A stretch of 64,000 nucleotides of DNA from JBFGCT01 sp963825565 (GTDB lineage: Bacteria; Actinomycetota; Acidimicrobiia; Acidimicrobiales; Ilumatobacteraceae). This document shows positions 53,181-61,327 of the stretch, piece after piece (within the stretch, counting starts at the first letter, position 1; each line of letters begins with the position of its first letter). Under the pieces are notes generated by a model. The model was given only the letters and a program-made list of their open reading frames with translations. It searched no databases and was not told where the DNA came from. The position numbers and the translations under genes were made by a program. The stretch is taken from positions 1 to 64,000 of the forward strand of contig CAWGTW010000003.1 in NCBI GenBank assembly GCA_963825565.1, given 5' to 3'.

Positions 53181-53297
53181 TACCAGATCCTCCCTGCCCT
53201 GGTCGACACGTTGCTCGAGAACGGATATTCCGAAGAGGACTGCGTCAAATTCATCGGAGGCAACATGTATCGGGTGATGAGTCAAGTCTGGAAGTGA
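53181..53297 (+). pseudogene. C-terminal fragment of a membrane dipeptidase
   Basis: In a different frame from the ThrE relic, YQILPALVDTLLENGYSEED followed by CVKFIGGNMYRVMSQVWK and TGA is the characteristic end of renal-type membrane dipeptidases (PALVDxLLxRGYSEEDIxKxLGGNxLRVxxxVW). Only ~38 residues survive; the catalytic barrel with its zinc ligands is missing. The junction with ThrE lies within ~20 bp of 53170. Confidence 0.7.
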
Positions 53298-53545
53298 TCC
53301 GATTCGCCGGCCACCACGCCTACCTCGTCGACGGAATCCTGCGAGTCGACGCGAGCGAGGCGGTCGAAACCCATGGCCGGCTCCGAAGTCGTCCAAGCCG
53401 CATAGCTCGGCGCCGATCTCGCGCTCACCCGCTCAGACCCTGGACGGGTCTCCAACCGGAGGGGTGGCCTCCCGATCCCAACCTGGAGGTGTCGACAATG
53501 CGATCCTGGGGAGATGTCGATGTTGTGCGTCGAACCGGCTGAGTC

Positions 53546-55939
53546 GTGACCGACACGACCAGCAACCATGGAACGCGCGGGGTGCAGGTGTTCTCTGCGC
53601 CCTCCGACGCGCCTCGCGTTCGGCTACGAACGGACCTGATCTCTGCCGGCCTCACCTCGGTCTGGCTCGCGCTGCTGATCCTCGTCGCGGGTGACGGTTC
53701 GACGTTCGACGACAACGCGCTCCAGTTCGTCGGGACGTTGCCGGGCTGGCTGCTCTGGATCGGACAGGCGGCCTACGTCGTGGGCGTGGTCTATGCGTTC
53801 GGGCTGCTCGTCGGGGTCGGCGTCCTCGCCCGCGACCGGCTGGAGCTGCTCCGCGACATGGTCCTCGCCGCCTTGCTGGCAGTTGTCGTGGTGTTCGCCC
53901 TCACCCGGCTCATCGACAACCGCTGGCCCGAGTTCCCGTTCTTCGATCTGCAACAGACGCGGCTCACGTTCCCGGCGTTCTTCATCACGACCTCCACCTC
54001 GCTCCAGGCGGCAGCGTCGCCATGGCTGACGGCGCCGATGCGCAGGATCGGGTGGACGTTCATCTTCGTGGCGACCGGTGCCGCAACGCTCGGACGCGTC
54101 ACCACCGTCAGCGACGCAATCGGAGGCGTGCTCGTCGGGCTGATCGCAGCGGCGATCGTCCGGTACCTCCTCGGCACGTCGGCGGGCTTGCCGTCGACCA
54201 ACCGGCTTTGCGACGGGCTCGCCGACCTCGGCATCCAGATGAACCGGCTGACCTACTACGACGAACAACCGCCTGCCGCACTCGTGCTGTCGGGGGTCAC
54301 GAGCGACGGCCGGAACGTGTTCGTCTACGGGCTGGGGCGCGACGCGTGGAGCGCCCGTCGACAGAGCCGGCTGTGGCGCCAAGCCTGGTACGAGAGCGAC
54401 GACGCACAATTCGGATCCGACCGCCGCCAGCAGATCGAGCACGAATCGCTCGCCATGCTGCTGGCGGAGAAGCGAGGGGTCTCGGTTCCCGAAGTCCTGA
54501 CCGTCGGCATGACCCGGACCGGCGATGCGTTGCTCGTCACCGACCTGGCCGACCACTCCCTGGCGAACACGACCGCCGACGAGGTCGACGACGAGCTGCT
54601 CGATGCGGTCTGGAAGCTGCTCGGTGAGCTCCACGATGCCGGAATCAGCCACGGCTCACTCGACGACATCCACATCTGGGTCGACGCGTCCGGCGGCCTG
54701 CAACTGATGGGGTTCAGCGACGCGGTCATCAACCCCACCGACGACCAGATCCACCAGGACGTCGCTGCGATGCTCGTGCTCACCGCGATCGGCGCGGGTC
54801 CTGATCGTGCGATTGCGGCAGCCCGTCGCGCACGGGGCGACGACGATCTCGCGGCGATGCTGCCGGTGCTGCAGACCGCCGCGCTCAACGCTCGTCTGCG
54901 TGCCCACGCGAAGCGTCGAAAGCTCAAGATCGCCGATCTTCGCAAACAGACGGCGGCGGCGTTGGGCGTCGGTGTTCCGCCGACCGAGCAGCTGACGCGG
55001 GTCAGCTGGAAGAGCGCGATCATGACCGCGTTCATCGTGCTCGCGGCGTACACCCTCGTCGCCGGGCTCGCCAAAGTCGGGTTCGACACGATCGCGGAGA
55101 GTCTGGCCGACGCCCGCTGGAGCCTCGTTCTGCTCGGCCTCGTCCTCGCTGCCGCAACGAACTACACCGACGCGGCCGCACTGGTCGCGGTGTCACCGAA
55201 ACCGGTTCCCGTCGGCGTCACCACCATCGAACAGTTCGCGATCGGCTTCGTCAACATCGCGATCCCGTCCGCCGCCGGTCGCGTGGCGACCAACGCGAGG
55301 TACTTCCAGAAGTTCGGCATCAGCCCGGTCACCTCGACCACCACCGGCGCGATCACCGGGTTCGTCGGGTTCGTCGCCCAGGCGATCCTCATCGTGCTGA
55401 CCATCCTGGTGGGCGCAGGCAGCATCGACCTGTCGAACCTGCAGGGCGGCGGCAGCGTCCTGCGGCTGCTGGGCATGGCGGTCGCGGTCTTTGTCGGCGC
55501 GGCGATCCTCGTGCGGGCTGTTCCCGCATGGCGGCACTGGGCATGGAGCAAGCTCGAGCGACCGCTGTCCCAGATCGGCGACGCCTTCCAGACGCTGAAG
55601 GAGCCGAGAGTGTCCCTGACCGCGCTGGGCAGCTCGATCGGGACCGAGGTCCTCTACGCCGCCGGGTTCGCGATGTGCGTCGCCGCGGTCGGAGGCTCGA
55701 TCACCCTCGGCCAGGCGATCTTCATCAACGTCACCGTCTCGCTGTTCGCCGGGTTGATGCCCATCCCCGGCGGTGTCGGGGTCAGCGAGGCGGGCATGAC
55801 TGCGGGCCTCACGGCGATCGGCGTGGATCCCGGCACGGCGGTCTCTGCCGTCCTGATCTACCGCATCGTCAGCTACTACCTCCCGCCCCTGTGGGGATAC
55901 GTCAGCCTGCGCTGGCTGACGAAGCACGACTACCTGTGA
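53546..55939 (+). CDS. LPG-synthase-TM (YbhN-like) membrane protein with embedded kinase-like domain
   Basis: A 797-aa protein (GTG 53546). N-terminal helices (~30-215) include LISAGLTSVWLALLILVAGD and LVGLIAAAIVRYLLG. Residues ~230-480 are a kinase-like cytoplasmic domain (QQIEHESLAMLLAEKRGVSV, LLGELHDAGISHGSLDDIHI, DQIHQDVAAMLVLTAIGAGP) lacking an obvious DFG. The C-terminal ~310 residues are the lysylphosphatidylglycerol-synthase TM region: eight helices with IEQFAIGFVNIAIPSAAGRV and SLFAGLMPIPGGVGVSEAGM. The same three-part layout is found in the broken paralogue at 27954-30369. Related proteins synthesise or flip aminoacyl- or glyco-lipids. What is moved here, and whether the kinase-like domain binds nucleotide, is unknown. 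Confidence 0.82.
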   Translation: MTDTTSNHGTRGVQVFSAPSDAPRVRLRTDLISAGLTSVWLALLILVAGDGSTFDDNALQFVGTLPGWLLWIGQAAYVVGVVYAFGLLVGVGVLARDRLELLRDMVLAALLAVVVVFALTRLIDNRWPEFPFFDLQQTRLTFPAFFITTSTSLQAAASPWLTAPMRRIGWTFIFVATGAATLGRVTTVSDAIGGVLVGLIAAAIVRYLLGTSAGLPSTNRLCDGLADLGIQMNRLTYYDEQPPAALVLSGVTSDGRNVFVYGLGRDAWSARRQSRLWRQAWYESDDAQFGSDRRQQIEHESLAMLLAEKRGVSVPEVLTVGMTRTGDALLVTDLADHSLANTTADEVDDELLDAVWKLLGELHDAGISHGSLDDIHIWVDASGGLQLMGFSDAVINPTDDQIHQDVAAMLVLTAIGAGPDRAIAAARRARGDDDLAAMLPVLQTAALNARLRAHAKRRKLKIADLRKQTAAALGVGVPPTEQLTRVSWKSAIMTAFIVLAAYTLVAGLAKVGFDTIAESLADARWSLVLLGLVLAAATNYTDAAALVAVSPKPVPVGVTTIEQFAIGFVNIAIPSAAGRVATNARYFQKFGISPVTSTTTGAITGFVGFVAQAILIVLTILVGAGSIDLSNLQGGGSVLRLLGMAVAVFVGAAILVRAVPAWRHWAWSKLERPLSQIGDAFQTLKEPRVSLTALGSSIGTEVLYAAGFAMCVAAVGGSITLGQAIFINVTVSLFAGLMPIPGGVGVSEAGMTAGLTAIGVDPGTAVSAVLIYRIVSYYLPPLWGYVSLRWLTKHDYL

Positions 55940-55969
55940 CAAGGCCCGTACGTGAGCCGGCGGACCCCG

Positions 55970-56358
55970 AGTCGAAGTGACCTGCTCGCGCTGCGTGGCG
56001 AGCCACTGCTCGGCTGCTGCCTGCGCATCGACGACCGACTGTCGAACCCGCTCGGTGGCTGCGAACACGTTGTCCCCACCGAGGTCGTCGAGGGTCCCGG
56101 TGTGCTCGAGGGTCTGGTGTCCGCGCAGGTCGAGGATCACGACGGTCGGTGGGGTCTCGTCGTCCGGGCGGGGCATGCCCTGTCCGGTGAAGTCGCCGGA
56201 TGGGTCGGACCTGCTGCCATCGGGGTTCGGAAACGCGTGGGTCACTGCGGCCCTTGCACCAGCCCGACGATCGCGAGTGCCAACGCTGGACCGACCAGCG
56301 ATGGCACGAGGTTGCCGAACGACGACAGGCCGGGGAGGATCGGCAGTGGGAGCTGTCC
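55970..56358 (-). pseudogene. Decayed SulP-family transporter remnant
   Basis: The minus strand first reads LPLPILPGLSSFGNLVPSLV and GPALALAIVGLVQG, then after one apparently missing G, VTHAFPNPDGSRSDPSGDFT-GQG, which is the middle of a SulP protein (compare ALSLAFVGLVQGAGVSAGFP in the intact gene). It then jumps directly to STAS-domain-like pieces (TVVILDLRG, DDLGGDNVFAATERVRQSVV). The membrane core between is deleted, the 5' half is absent and a frameshift is present. It sits between the LPG-synthase-TM gene and the arsenic genes. Confidence 0.65.
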
Positions 56359-56449
56359 CGGAATGCCTGGTGAGACTCGGGTTCGCCCCCGTACCCCACT
56401 CGAGCCCCGGGTGCGTTGTGGTGCGAGGTCACCGAGAAGCGTTCGCGCG

Positions 56450-56739
56450 TCAGATCGCCCTGTCACACACCCTGAGCTTGGGCGAGTAGCCCTGAAGGGT
56501 GGCGAGATGGGTGAGCTGGGGCGGTGTGCCCCCCGTGCGCTGGATCGTTCCCAGGTTGAGGGCTCGTAGGAGGGCGTTGACGAGATCGGCGACGGGTTTG
56601 GGGATGACGTACCCGATGCCGTAGCCCAGGTCGAGGTTCAGGGTGGCCCCCCTGCACTGGACGATGGCGAGATCGGACCCGCGGGTCAAGTGAATGCGAC
56701 ATGTTGCGAACGCACGCTCATGACGCGCGATCGCCTCGA
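56450..56739 (-). CDS. Unidentified ORF downstream of arsJ
   Basis: The minus-strand frame ends at 56450 and is open through the arsJ 3' end to an ATG at 56815. The part outside arsJ reads ATCRIHLTRGSDLAIVQCRG, ATLNLDLGYGIGYVIPKPVA and DLVNALLRALNLGTIQRTGG, which looks like a folded domain rather than a shadow. No start codon with a ribosome site was found after arsJ except a TTG near 56690. It may be a small protein or a broken gene; no family is recognised. Confidence 0.4.
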
Positions 56740-57972
56740 TCAGTGGGCGATCGAGGTGATCGGGTCGCTCTGGTCGCTGGAGGTGAGCGGTGGCAGTCGG
56801 AGCGTGAGCAGCCACGTGGTGGCCACGAACGCGGCAGATCCCCAGAGCGCAGCGTCGAGGCCGCCCCAGAGGTAGAGCACACCGGACAGCAGGGTTCCGA
56901 CCAGGCGTCCGGCGGCGTTGGCGGAGTAATAGAAGCCGACGTCGAGTGACACGTCATCGCCTTGTGAGTACGCCAGGATGAGGTAGGAGTGCAGCGACGA
57001 GTTGATCGCGAACACCACACCGAACACGATCAAGCCGCCGACGACCACGACGGTGACGGCGACGTCGAGTGCCACGCTGGCTGCCATCGACGCCGACACG
57101 ATGCCGAGCACGAATGCCCAGGTCCGTGCGGCGCCGATCTCGGCGTCGACGCTGGCGATCGAGCGGCGTAGCAGGCGAGGTGCTAAGGACTGCACGATGC
57201 CGTAGCCGATCAACCATGCGGCGAGGAACGCGCCGATCTGCCCTGACGGCCATCCCAGCTCATCGGCGAAGAAGATCGGGAGCGCGACGACGAACCAGAT
57301 GTCGCGCGACCCGAACAGGAAGAACCTGGCGGCCGACAACCGGTTGATCGCCGTCGACTTCGACAGGATCGACCGCAGTGGGGGCTTGACCTTCGCCCGA
57401 CCGATGTCCTCGTCCAAGAGCACGCCGACGGCGACGAGCACCACCGTGATCATGATGGCCATCGACCACAGCGCCGCGTCGTAGCCGATCCACGACAGCA
57501 GGACGGCGCCGAGGAAGAAGCCGACTCCCTTGAGAGCGTTCTTGGAACCGGTGAGGATCGCCACGAACCGGAACAGCGTCCCGTCGCCGGCCATGTACTT
57601 GACAGCGCTCTTCGAGCTCATCTTGGTGAGGTCCTTGGCAACGCCGGACAGCGCCTGGAGCCCCATGACGAACATGACCGAAATCCACTCGACCCAGCTC
57701 GGGTTCTGGAACGTGAGGCCGACGAGGGCGACCACCTGCAGACCGAGTCCGATGAGCAGTGTGCGGTTGAGCCCGGTCCGGGCGCCGACCCAGCCGCCGA
57801 TCAAGTTGGTGAGGATCCCCATGAACTCGTAGAGCAGGAACAGGAAGGCGATGGCGACCGGGGAGTAGCCGAGCTCGTTGAAGTAGAGCAGTACCAGCAT
57901 GCGCAGTGCACCGTCGGTGAGCGTGAACGCCCAGTAGCCGGCGGTGACCAGGACGTAGTCGCGCAGCTTCAC
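56740..57972 (-). CDS. arsJ: ArsJ organoarsenical (1-arseno-3-phosphoglycerate) efflux permease
   Basis: A 410-aa MFS permease with 12 helices (KLRDYVLVTAGYWAFTLTDG, ALRMLVLLYFNELGYSPVAI). The N-terminal KLRDYxxVTxxYWxFTLTDGALRMLVLLxF and later GLQALSGVAKDLTKMSSKSA are typical of ArsJ. By family, it exports 1-arseno-3-phosphoglycerate, the unstable product formed when GAPDH uses arsenate in place of phosphate; outside the cell it hydrolyses back to arsenate. The gene follows its GAPDH partner by 13 bp on the same strand, the conserved arsenate-resistance pair. A minus-strand array of four genes upstream supports the assignment. Confidence 0.93.
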   Translation of the reverse strand: MKLRDYVLVTAGYWAFTLTDGALRMLVLLYFNELGYSPVAIAFLFLLYEFMGILTNLIGGWVGARTGLNRTLLIGLGLQVVALVGLTFQNPSWVEWISVMFVMGLQALSGVAKDLTKMSSKSAVKYMAGDGTLFRFVAILTGSKNALKGVGFFLGAVLLSWIGYDAALWSMAIMITVVLVAVGVLLDEDIGRAKVKPPLRSILSKSTAINRLSAARFFLFGSRDIWFVVALPIFFADELGWPSGQIGAFLAAWLIGYGIVQSLAPRLLRRSIASVDAEIGAARTWAFVLGIVSASMAASVALDVAVTVVVVGGLIVFGVVFAINSSLHSYLILAYSQGDDVSLDVGFYYSANAAGRLVGTLLSGVLYLWGGLDAALWGSAAFVATTWLLTLRLPPLTSSDQSDPITSIAH

Positions 57973-57985
57973 GTCGGACCCGGAC

Positions 57986-59020
57986 TCATTGTCGTGGCTC
58001 GACGCGCTCGTCGATTCCGCTCGCGATCTTCGCGGCCAGGTCGGCCATGCGGAACGCGTAGCCGTACTCGTTGTCGTACCAGACCAGCACCTTGACCATC
58101 CGGTTGTCGACGACCATGGTCGATGGGCCGTCGACGATGCCGGATCGGGTGTCGTTGGTGTAGTCGGCCGACACCAAGGGCCGGTCCTCGAATCCCAAGA
58201 TGCCCTTCAGGTCACCGTCGGCGGCGTCGCGTAGGAGCGTGTTGATCTCCTCGACGGTGACGTCGCGGGTCATCGTGAACACTGCGTCGGTGAGCGACGC
58301 GTTCAGCAACGGGACCCGCACGGCGACGCCGTTCAACTTGCCGATCAGCTCGGGGTAGATCATCGTGATCGCCGTCGCGGAGCCGGTCGAGGTCGGGATC
58401 AACGAGTTGAGAGCGGAGCGCGCCCGTCGCAGGTCCTTGTGTGGTGCGTCGACCACGACCTGAGTGTTCGTGGCGTCGTGGATGGTGGTGATCACGCCGC
58501 GCTCGATCCCGATCCGCTCATGGAGCACCTTGACCACCGGGGCGAGGCAGTTCGTCGTGCACGACGCCGCCGTCACGATGTGATGGACGGTCGCGTCGTA
58601 GAGGTGGTCGTTGCAGCCCATCACGATGTTGAGCACGCGGTCGTCCTTGACGGGGGCGGCGACGATCACCTTGCGCACCCCTCGATCGAAGTACGGCGCA
58701 AGCAGTTCGGCGGTGCGGAACTTGCCGGAGCATTCCAGCACGATGTCGACGTCAGCGGCCGCCCAGGGCACCTCGCCCGGCGACGCGATCGACGAGTAGC
58801 CGGCTGCCGCGCCGTCGATCTCCAGTTGACCGTCGGTCACGGAGACGGATCCGCCATACCGTCCGTGCACAGTGTCGAACTCCAACAGGTGCGCTGCCGT
58901 CGGGGCGTCGGCGAAGGGCTCGTTGATATGTACGAGTTCGAGATTGGCGTGCTCTCGTAGTGCTCGCACGACCAGCCGACCGATGCGGCCGAATCCGTTG
59001 ATGCCGACCCGCGTACTCAT
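57986..59020 (-). CDS. gapdh: ArsJ-associated glyceraldehyde-3-phosphate dehydrogenase
   Basis: A 344-aa GAPDH. The NAD-binding Rossmann start is VGINGFGRIGRLVVRALREH and the catalytic motif is TAASCTTNCLAPVVKVLHER (nucleophile Cys in SCTTN); TGSATAITMIYPELIGKLNG and WYDNEYGYAFRMADLAAKIA complete the signature. In ars operons this isozyme converts glyceraldehyde-3-phosphate and arsenate into 1-arseno-3-phosphoglycerate for export by ArsJ. Its ATG overlaps the upstream arsC stop by four bases and arsJ follows 13 bp later, so the three are coupled. Residues giving arsenate preference cannot be seen. A glycolytic GAPDH would normally lie elsewhere with pgk/tpi. Confidence 0.93.
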   Translation of the reverse strand: MSTRVGINGFGRIGRLVVRALREHANLELVHINEPFADAPTAAHLLEFDTVHGRYGGSVSVTDGQLEIDGAAAGYSSIASPGEVPWAAADVDIVLECSGKFRTAELLAPYFDRGVRKVIVAAPVKDDRVLNIVMGCNDHLYDATVHHIVTAASCTTNCLAPVVKVLHERIGIERGVITTIHDATNTQVVVDAPHKDLRRARSALNSLIPTSTGSATAITMIYPELIGKLNGVAVRVPLLNASLTDAVFTMTRDVTVEEINTLLRDAADGDLKGILGFEDRPLVSADYTNDTRSGIVDGPSTMVVDNRMVKVLVWYDNEYGYAFRMADLAAKIASGIDERVEPRQ

Positions 59021-59679
59021 CGCTGCCCGGCCGTAGCGGCAACGTCCAAACCGAGCGACGCAATCAACGCTTCGACGCGGTGACGGACGTCGTCGCGGAT
59101 CTCACGCACCACGTCGATCGGCTGCCCTGACGGACTCGGCAGATCCCAGTCCTCGTAGCGTTTGCCTGGGTAGATCGGGCACGCGTCACCGCAACCCATC
59201 GAGACGGTCACGTCGACGGAGCGGGCGACCTCGTCGGTCCAAGGCTGCGGCAACTCTGCGGCGACGTCGATGCCGACTTCGGCCATCGCCGCTACCACAA
59301 CGTCGTTCGGCACGAGGCCCGGGTCGGTTCCGCCGGAGAACACGTCGACCCGGTCACCGGCGAGCCGTCGCAACCAGCCTGCTCCCATCTGCGAACGCCC
59401 GGCGTTGTGGACGCACAGGAACAGCACGGCCGGCTTGGCGTTGGCTTCGAGCTCGAGCCGCTCCAGGGCCCGGAGCCGATCACGGGTGAGCCGCTCGATC
59501 AGCAGTGGGAGCCACTGTGTGAACTTCGCCTTCGAATGCAGCAATTCCTGGGAGTCGAGCATGTACCGCTCGATCGTCTCGATGTTGAAGGTGCCCTTGA
59601 AATGGTGGCGCAGTCGCTCGGCACCCTGGCGGATCAACATGATCTCCTCGGTCGTCAGCTCGATTCGATCGTCGGTCAT
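59017..59679 (-). CDS. arsC: Arsenate reductase with N-terminal three-helix-bundle domain
   Basis: A 220-aa protein. Residues 1-~80 are the three-helix-bundle domain often fused to actinobacterial ArsC (IRQGAERLRHHFKGTFNIET, IERYMLDSQELLHSKAKF). Residues ~84-215 are a low-molecular-weight phosphatase fold with the CX5R loop FLCVHNAGRSQMGAGWLRR (Cys89), and VTVSMGCGDACPIYPGKRYE, which adds Cys163 and Cys167 as in thiol-relay arsenate reductases. The enzyme would reduce arsenate to arsenite with thioredoxin or mycothiol-type reductants. The stop overlaps the gapdh start by 4 bp. Confidence 0.92.
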   Translation of the reverse strand: MTDDRIELTTEEIMLIRQGAERLRHHFKGTFNIETIERYMLDSQELLHSKAKFTQWLPLLIERLTRDRLRALERLELEANAKPAVLFLCVHNAGRSQMGAGWLRRLAGDRVDVFSGGTDPGLVPNDVVVAAMAEVGIDVAAELPQPWTDEVARSVDVTVSMGCGDACPIYPGKRYEDWDLPSPSGQPIDVVREIRDDVRHRVEALIASLGLDVAATAGQR

Positions 59680-59694
59680 CGTGGTTCCTTCTCG

Positions 59695-60357
59695 TCAGTG
59701 AGCGACGGCGCGGATGCGGTCGTCGAGTTCGGTGATCACGGCGTCGAAGGCCGCGGCGTGGCCGTCCTCGACCGGATCGGGGAGCGACCAGTGCCACCAC
59801 CCCGGTTCGGGGTCGAGTTCCTCGTGCGCCTGGTCGCACACCGTGACGACGAGCTCGGCAGGTCCGTCGAGCTCGAACACTCGGGGCTCGGCGCGACTCA
59901 GATCCAACCCTGCGCGCGAGGCTGCGGCGACCGCCCCGGGATGGACACGATCGGCAGGATGCGTACCCGCGGACGTCGCCAGCGTGCCGGTCCGGGCAGT
60001 CCACAACGCTGCTGCCAGCTGCGAGCGCGCCGAGTTGTGGCTGCACACGAAGACCACCTGGCCCGTGGGCAGTGCGGTGGCAACGCCGAGCTGGGCGAGC
60101 GGCGCTCGCACGAGGCGGACATATCGGCGCCGGCGATCGCCAGCTGACACGAACCGTTCGATCAGTCCCACATCTTCCAGGACGTCGAGATGATGGGCGA
60201 GCAGGTTGGCCGGGATCGAGAATCGAGCGGAGAGCTCCTTCGGCGAGCGGTCGCTGACGGCGAGGTCCTCGACGATCGACAGGCGGACCGGTTCGCCCAG
60301 CGCGGCGTGGACGGCGGCGCGTCGGGCCACCGAGTCGACATCGTGCGTCTGGTCCAT
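59695..60357 (-). CDS. ArsR-type HTH fused to a low-molecular-weight phosphatase/arsenate reductase domain
   Basis: A 220-aa two-domain protein. Residues ~10-85 form a winged HTH of the ArsR family (AVHAALGEPVRLSIVEDLAV, SPKELSARFSIPANLLAHHL, IERFVSAGDRRRRYVRL). Residues ~98-215 form a LMW-PTP/ArsC-like domain with the CX5R loop VVFVCSHNSARSQLAAALW (Cys105) and VVTVCDQAHEELDPEPGWWH carrying the general-acid Asp region (WSLPDP). It starts an operon reading arsC-gapdh-arsJ 15 bp downstream. The fusion could act as a regulator that also reduces arsenate or senses it. No CxC arsenite-binding motif is seen in its HTH, so ligand sensing may differ. Confidence 0.9.
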   Translation of the reverse strand: MDQTHDVDSVARRAAVHAALGEPVRLSIVEDLAVSDRSPKELSARFSIPANLLAHHLDVLEDVGLIERFVSAGDRRRRYVRLVRAPLAQLGVATALPTGQVVFVCSHNSARSQLAAALWTARTGTLATSAGTHPADRVHPGAVAAASRAGLDLSRAEPRVFELDGPAELVVTVCDQAHEELDPEPGWWHWSLPDPVEDGHAAAFDAVITELDDRIRAVAH

Positions 60358-60364
60358 GACACGG

Positions 60365-60395
60365 ACCCTAGATGTTCAGCCAATATTGAATCAAT
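60365..60395 (-). promoter_or_regulatory. Candidate promoter/operator of the ArsR-phosphatase operon
   Basis: On the minus strand TTGATT (60394-60389), 18 bases, then TAGGGT (60370-60365) lies just before ATG 60357, implying a nearly leaderless transcript. The -35 region overlaps ATTGA-A-TCAAT (60385-60395), a palindrome resembling ArsR operators and similar to a site at 60792. Confidence 0.45.
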
Positions 60396-60410
60396 AGAGA
60401 CTGAGGAAGT

Positions 60411-60752
60411 TCACCCCGTGTTCACCAACGCGCCACCTACGTCGGCCAGTCGGTCCCGACGGAGGCTGAACCACGCCCATTTGCCGCGCTGCTCGCGTTC
60501 GAGCACTCCGGCTCGCACCAGCAACGACAGGTGATGGCTGACGGTCGGTTGTGTGCGCTCGACCAGAGCGGGCAGGTCGCACGCGCACACCTCGCCAGAC
60601 TCGGCGGTCCCGATGATCGACACCAGTCGCAACCGCACCGGGTCGGCGAGCGCTTTCAGGACCTCGGCCAGGTCCGATGCCTGCTCCTCGTCGAGTACCG
60701 ACCGCAGGAGGGGGGTGCAACACGGCTCGGGCGTCACGTTCGGGGAACCCAC
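60411..60752 (-). CDS. arsR: ArsR-family arsenite-responsive repressor
   Basis: 113 aa from GTG 60752 (VGSPNVTPEPCCTPLLRSVL); GTG 60737 is also possible and the ATG at 60806 would put the start inside the divergent promoter. The HTH core reads LAEVLKALADPVRLRLVSII, GEVCACDLPALVERTQPTVS and HHLSLLVRAGVLEREQRGKW. VCACDL matches the type 1 arsenite site (Cys-x-Cys in the recognition helix region), and the N-terminal CC pair could complete it. It is divergent from the ArsI-like gene and should repress both it and itself. Confidence 0.9.
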   Translation of the reverse strand: MGSPNVTPEPCCTPLLRSVLDEEQASDLAEVLKALADPVRLRLVSIIGTAESGEVCACDLPALVERTQPTVSHHLSLLVRAGVLEREQRGKWAWFSLRRDRLADVGGALVNTG

Positions 60753-60761
60753 GCTTACATA

Positions 60762-60800
60762 TTGACATGGTTCGATGTGTGCTGCTAACGTATTGATCAA
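60762..60800 (+). promoter_or_regulatory. Promoter of the ArsI-like gene with overlapping ArsR-type operator
   Basis: TTGACA (60762-60767), 18-base spacer, TAACGT (60786-60791), followed directly by ATTGATCAA (60792-60800), an 8-bp perfect palindrome TTGATCAA with ArsR-operator character. The site is in the intergenic space before ATG 60859 and upstream of the divergent arsR GTG. A repressor bound there would block transcription initiation. Confidence 0.55.
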
Positions 60801-60858
60801 CGTCAAAGTGTTGTTCGGTCCGCCGATCGACCCATCCGTTCACCCCGGGAGTCCACCC

Positions 60859-61281
60859 ATGCGTCTGCAGCTCGCCCTCAACGTCGATGATCTCGATCAG
60901 GCGATCGAGTTCTACACCAAGATGTTCGGTACCGAACCGGCCAAGATCAAGCCGGGCTACGCGAACTTCGCGATCGAGAACCCGCCGCTCAAGCTCGTGC
61001 TGTTCGAAGGTGCAGGGCCGGCTGGGTCGATCAACCACCTCGGCGTGGAGACCGAGACATCCGCCGAAGTCGTCGCCGCCGAAACCCGTCTCGCTGACTC
61101 CGGACTCGAGACCACCGGCGTCGACGAAACCGTCTGCTGTTACGCCGAGAAGACCGAGACCTGGGTCCACGCTCCCGACGGGAACCGCTGGGAGTGGTAC
61201 GTCAAGCACGGCGACACCGAACAGCTCGTCAACACCGTCGTGTCCAGCAGCACCGGTTCTTCGGCCGGCTGCTGCGGCTGA
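60859..61281 (+). CDS. arsI: ArsI/CadI-like glyoxalase-fold C-As lyase
   Basis: A 140-aa protein from ATG 60859 (MRLQLALNVDDLDQAIEFYT). The vicinal-oxygen-chelate fold has metal ligands in SINHLGVETET (His) and DGNRWEWYVKHG (Glu); residues VCCYAEKTETWVHAPDGN carry the CC pair that binds trivalent methylarsenicals in ArsI (Thermomonospora curvata Cys96-Cys97). A second CC occurs at the C-terminus (AGCCG). ArsI is a non-haem iron dioxygenase that cleaves the C-As bond of MAs(III) and aromatic arsenicals. It is divergent from arsR. CadI-type cadmium-induced proteins share this fold, so the organoarsenical activity is inferred from the CC motif. Confidence 0.88.
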   Translation: MRLQLALNVDDLDQAIEFYTKMFGTEPAKIKPGYANFAIENPPLKLVLFEGAGPAGSINHLGVETETSAEVVAAETRLADSGLETTGVDETVCCYAEKTETWVHAPDGNRWEWYVKHGDTEQLVNTVVSSSTGSSAGCCG

Positions 61282-61327
61282 CCAGCAGATTTCCGACCCC
61301 GTCGCCGAGCACTGAAAGGGTCGCAAC

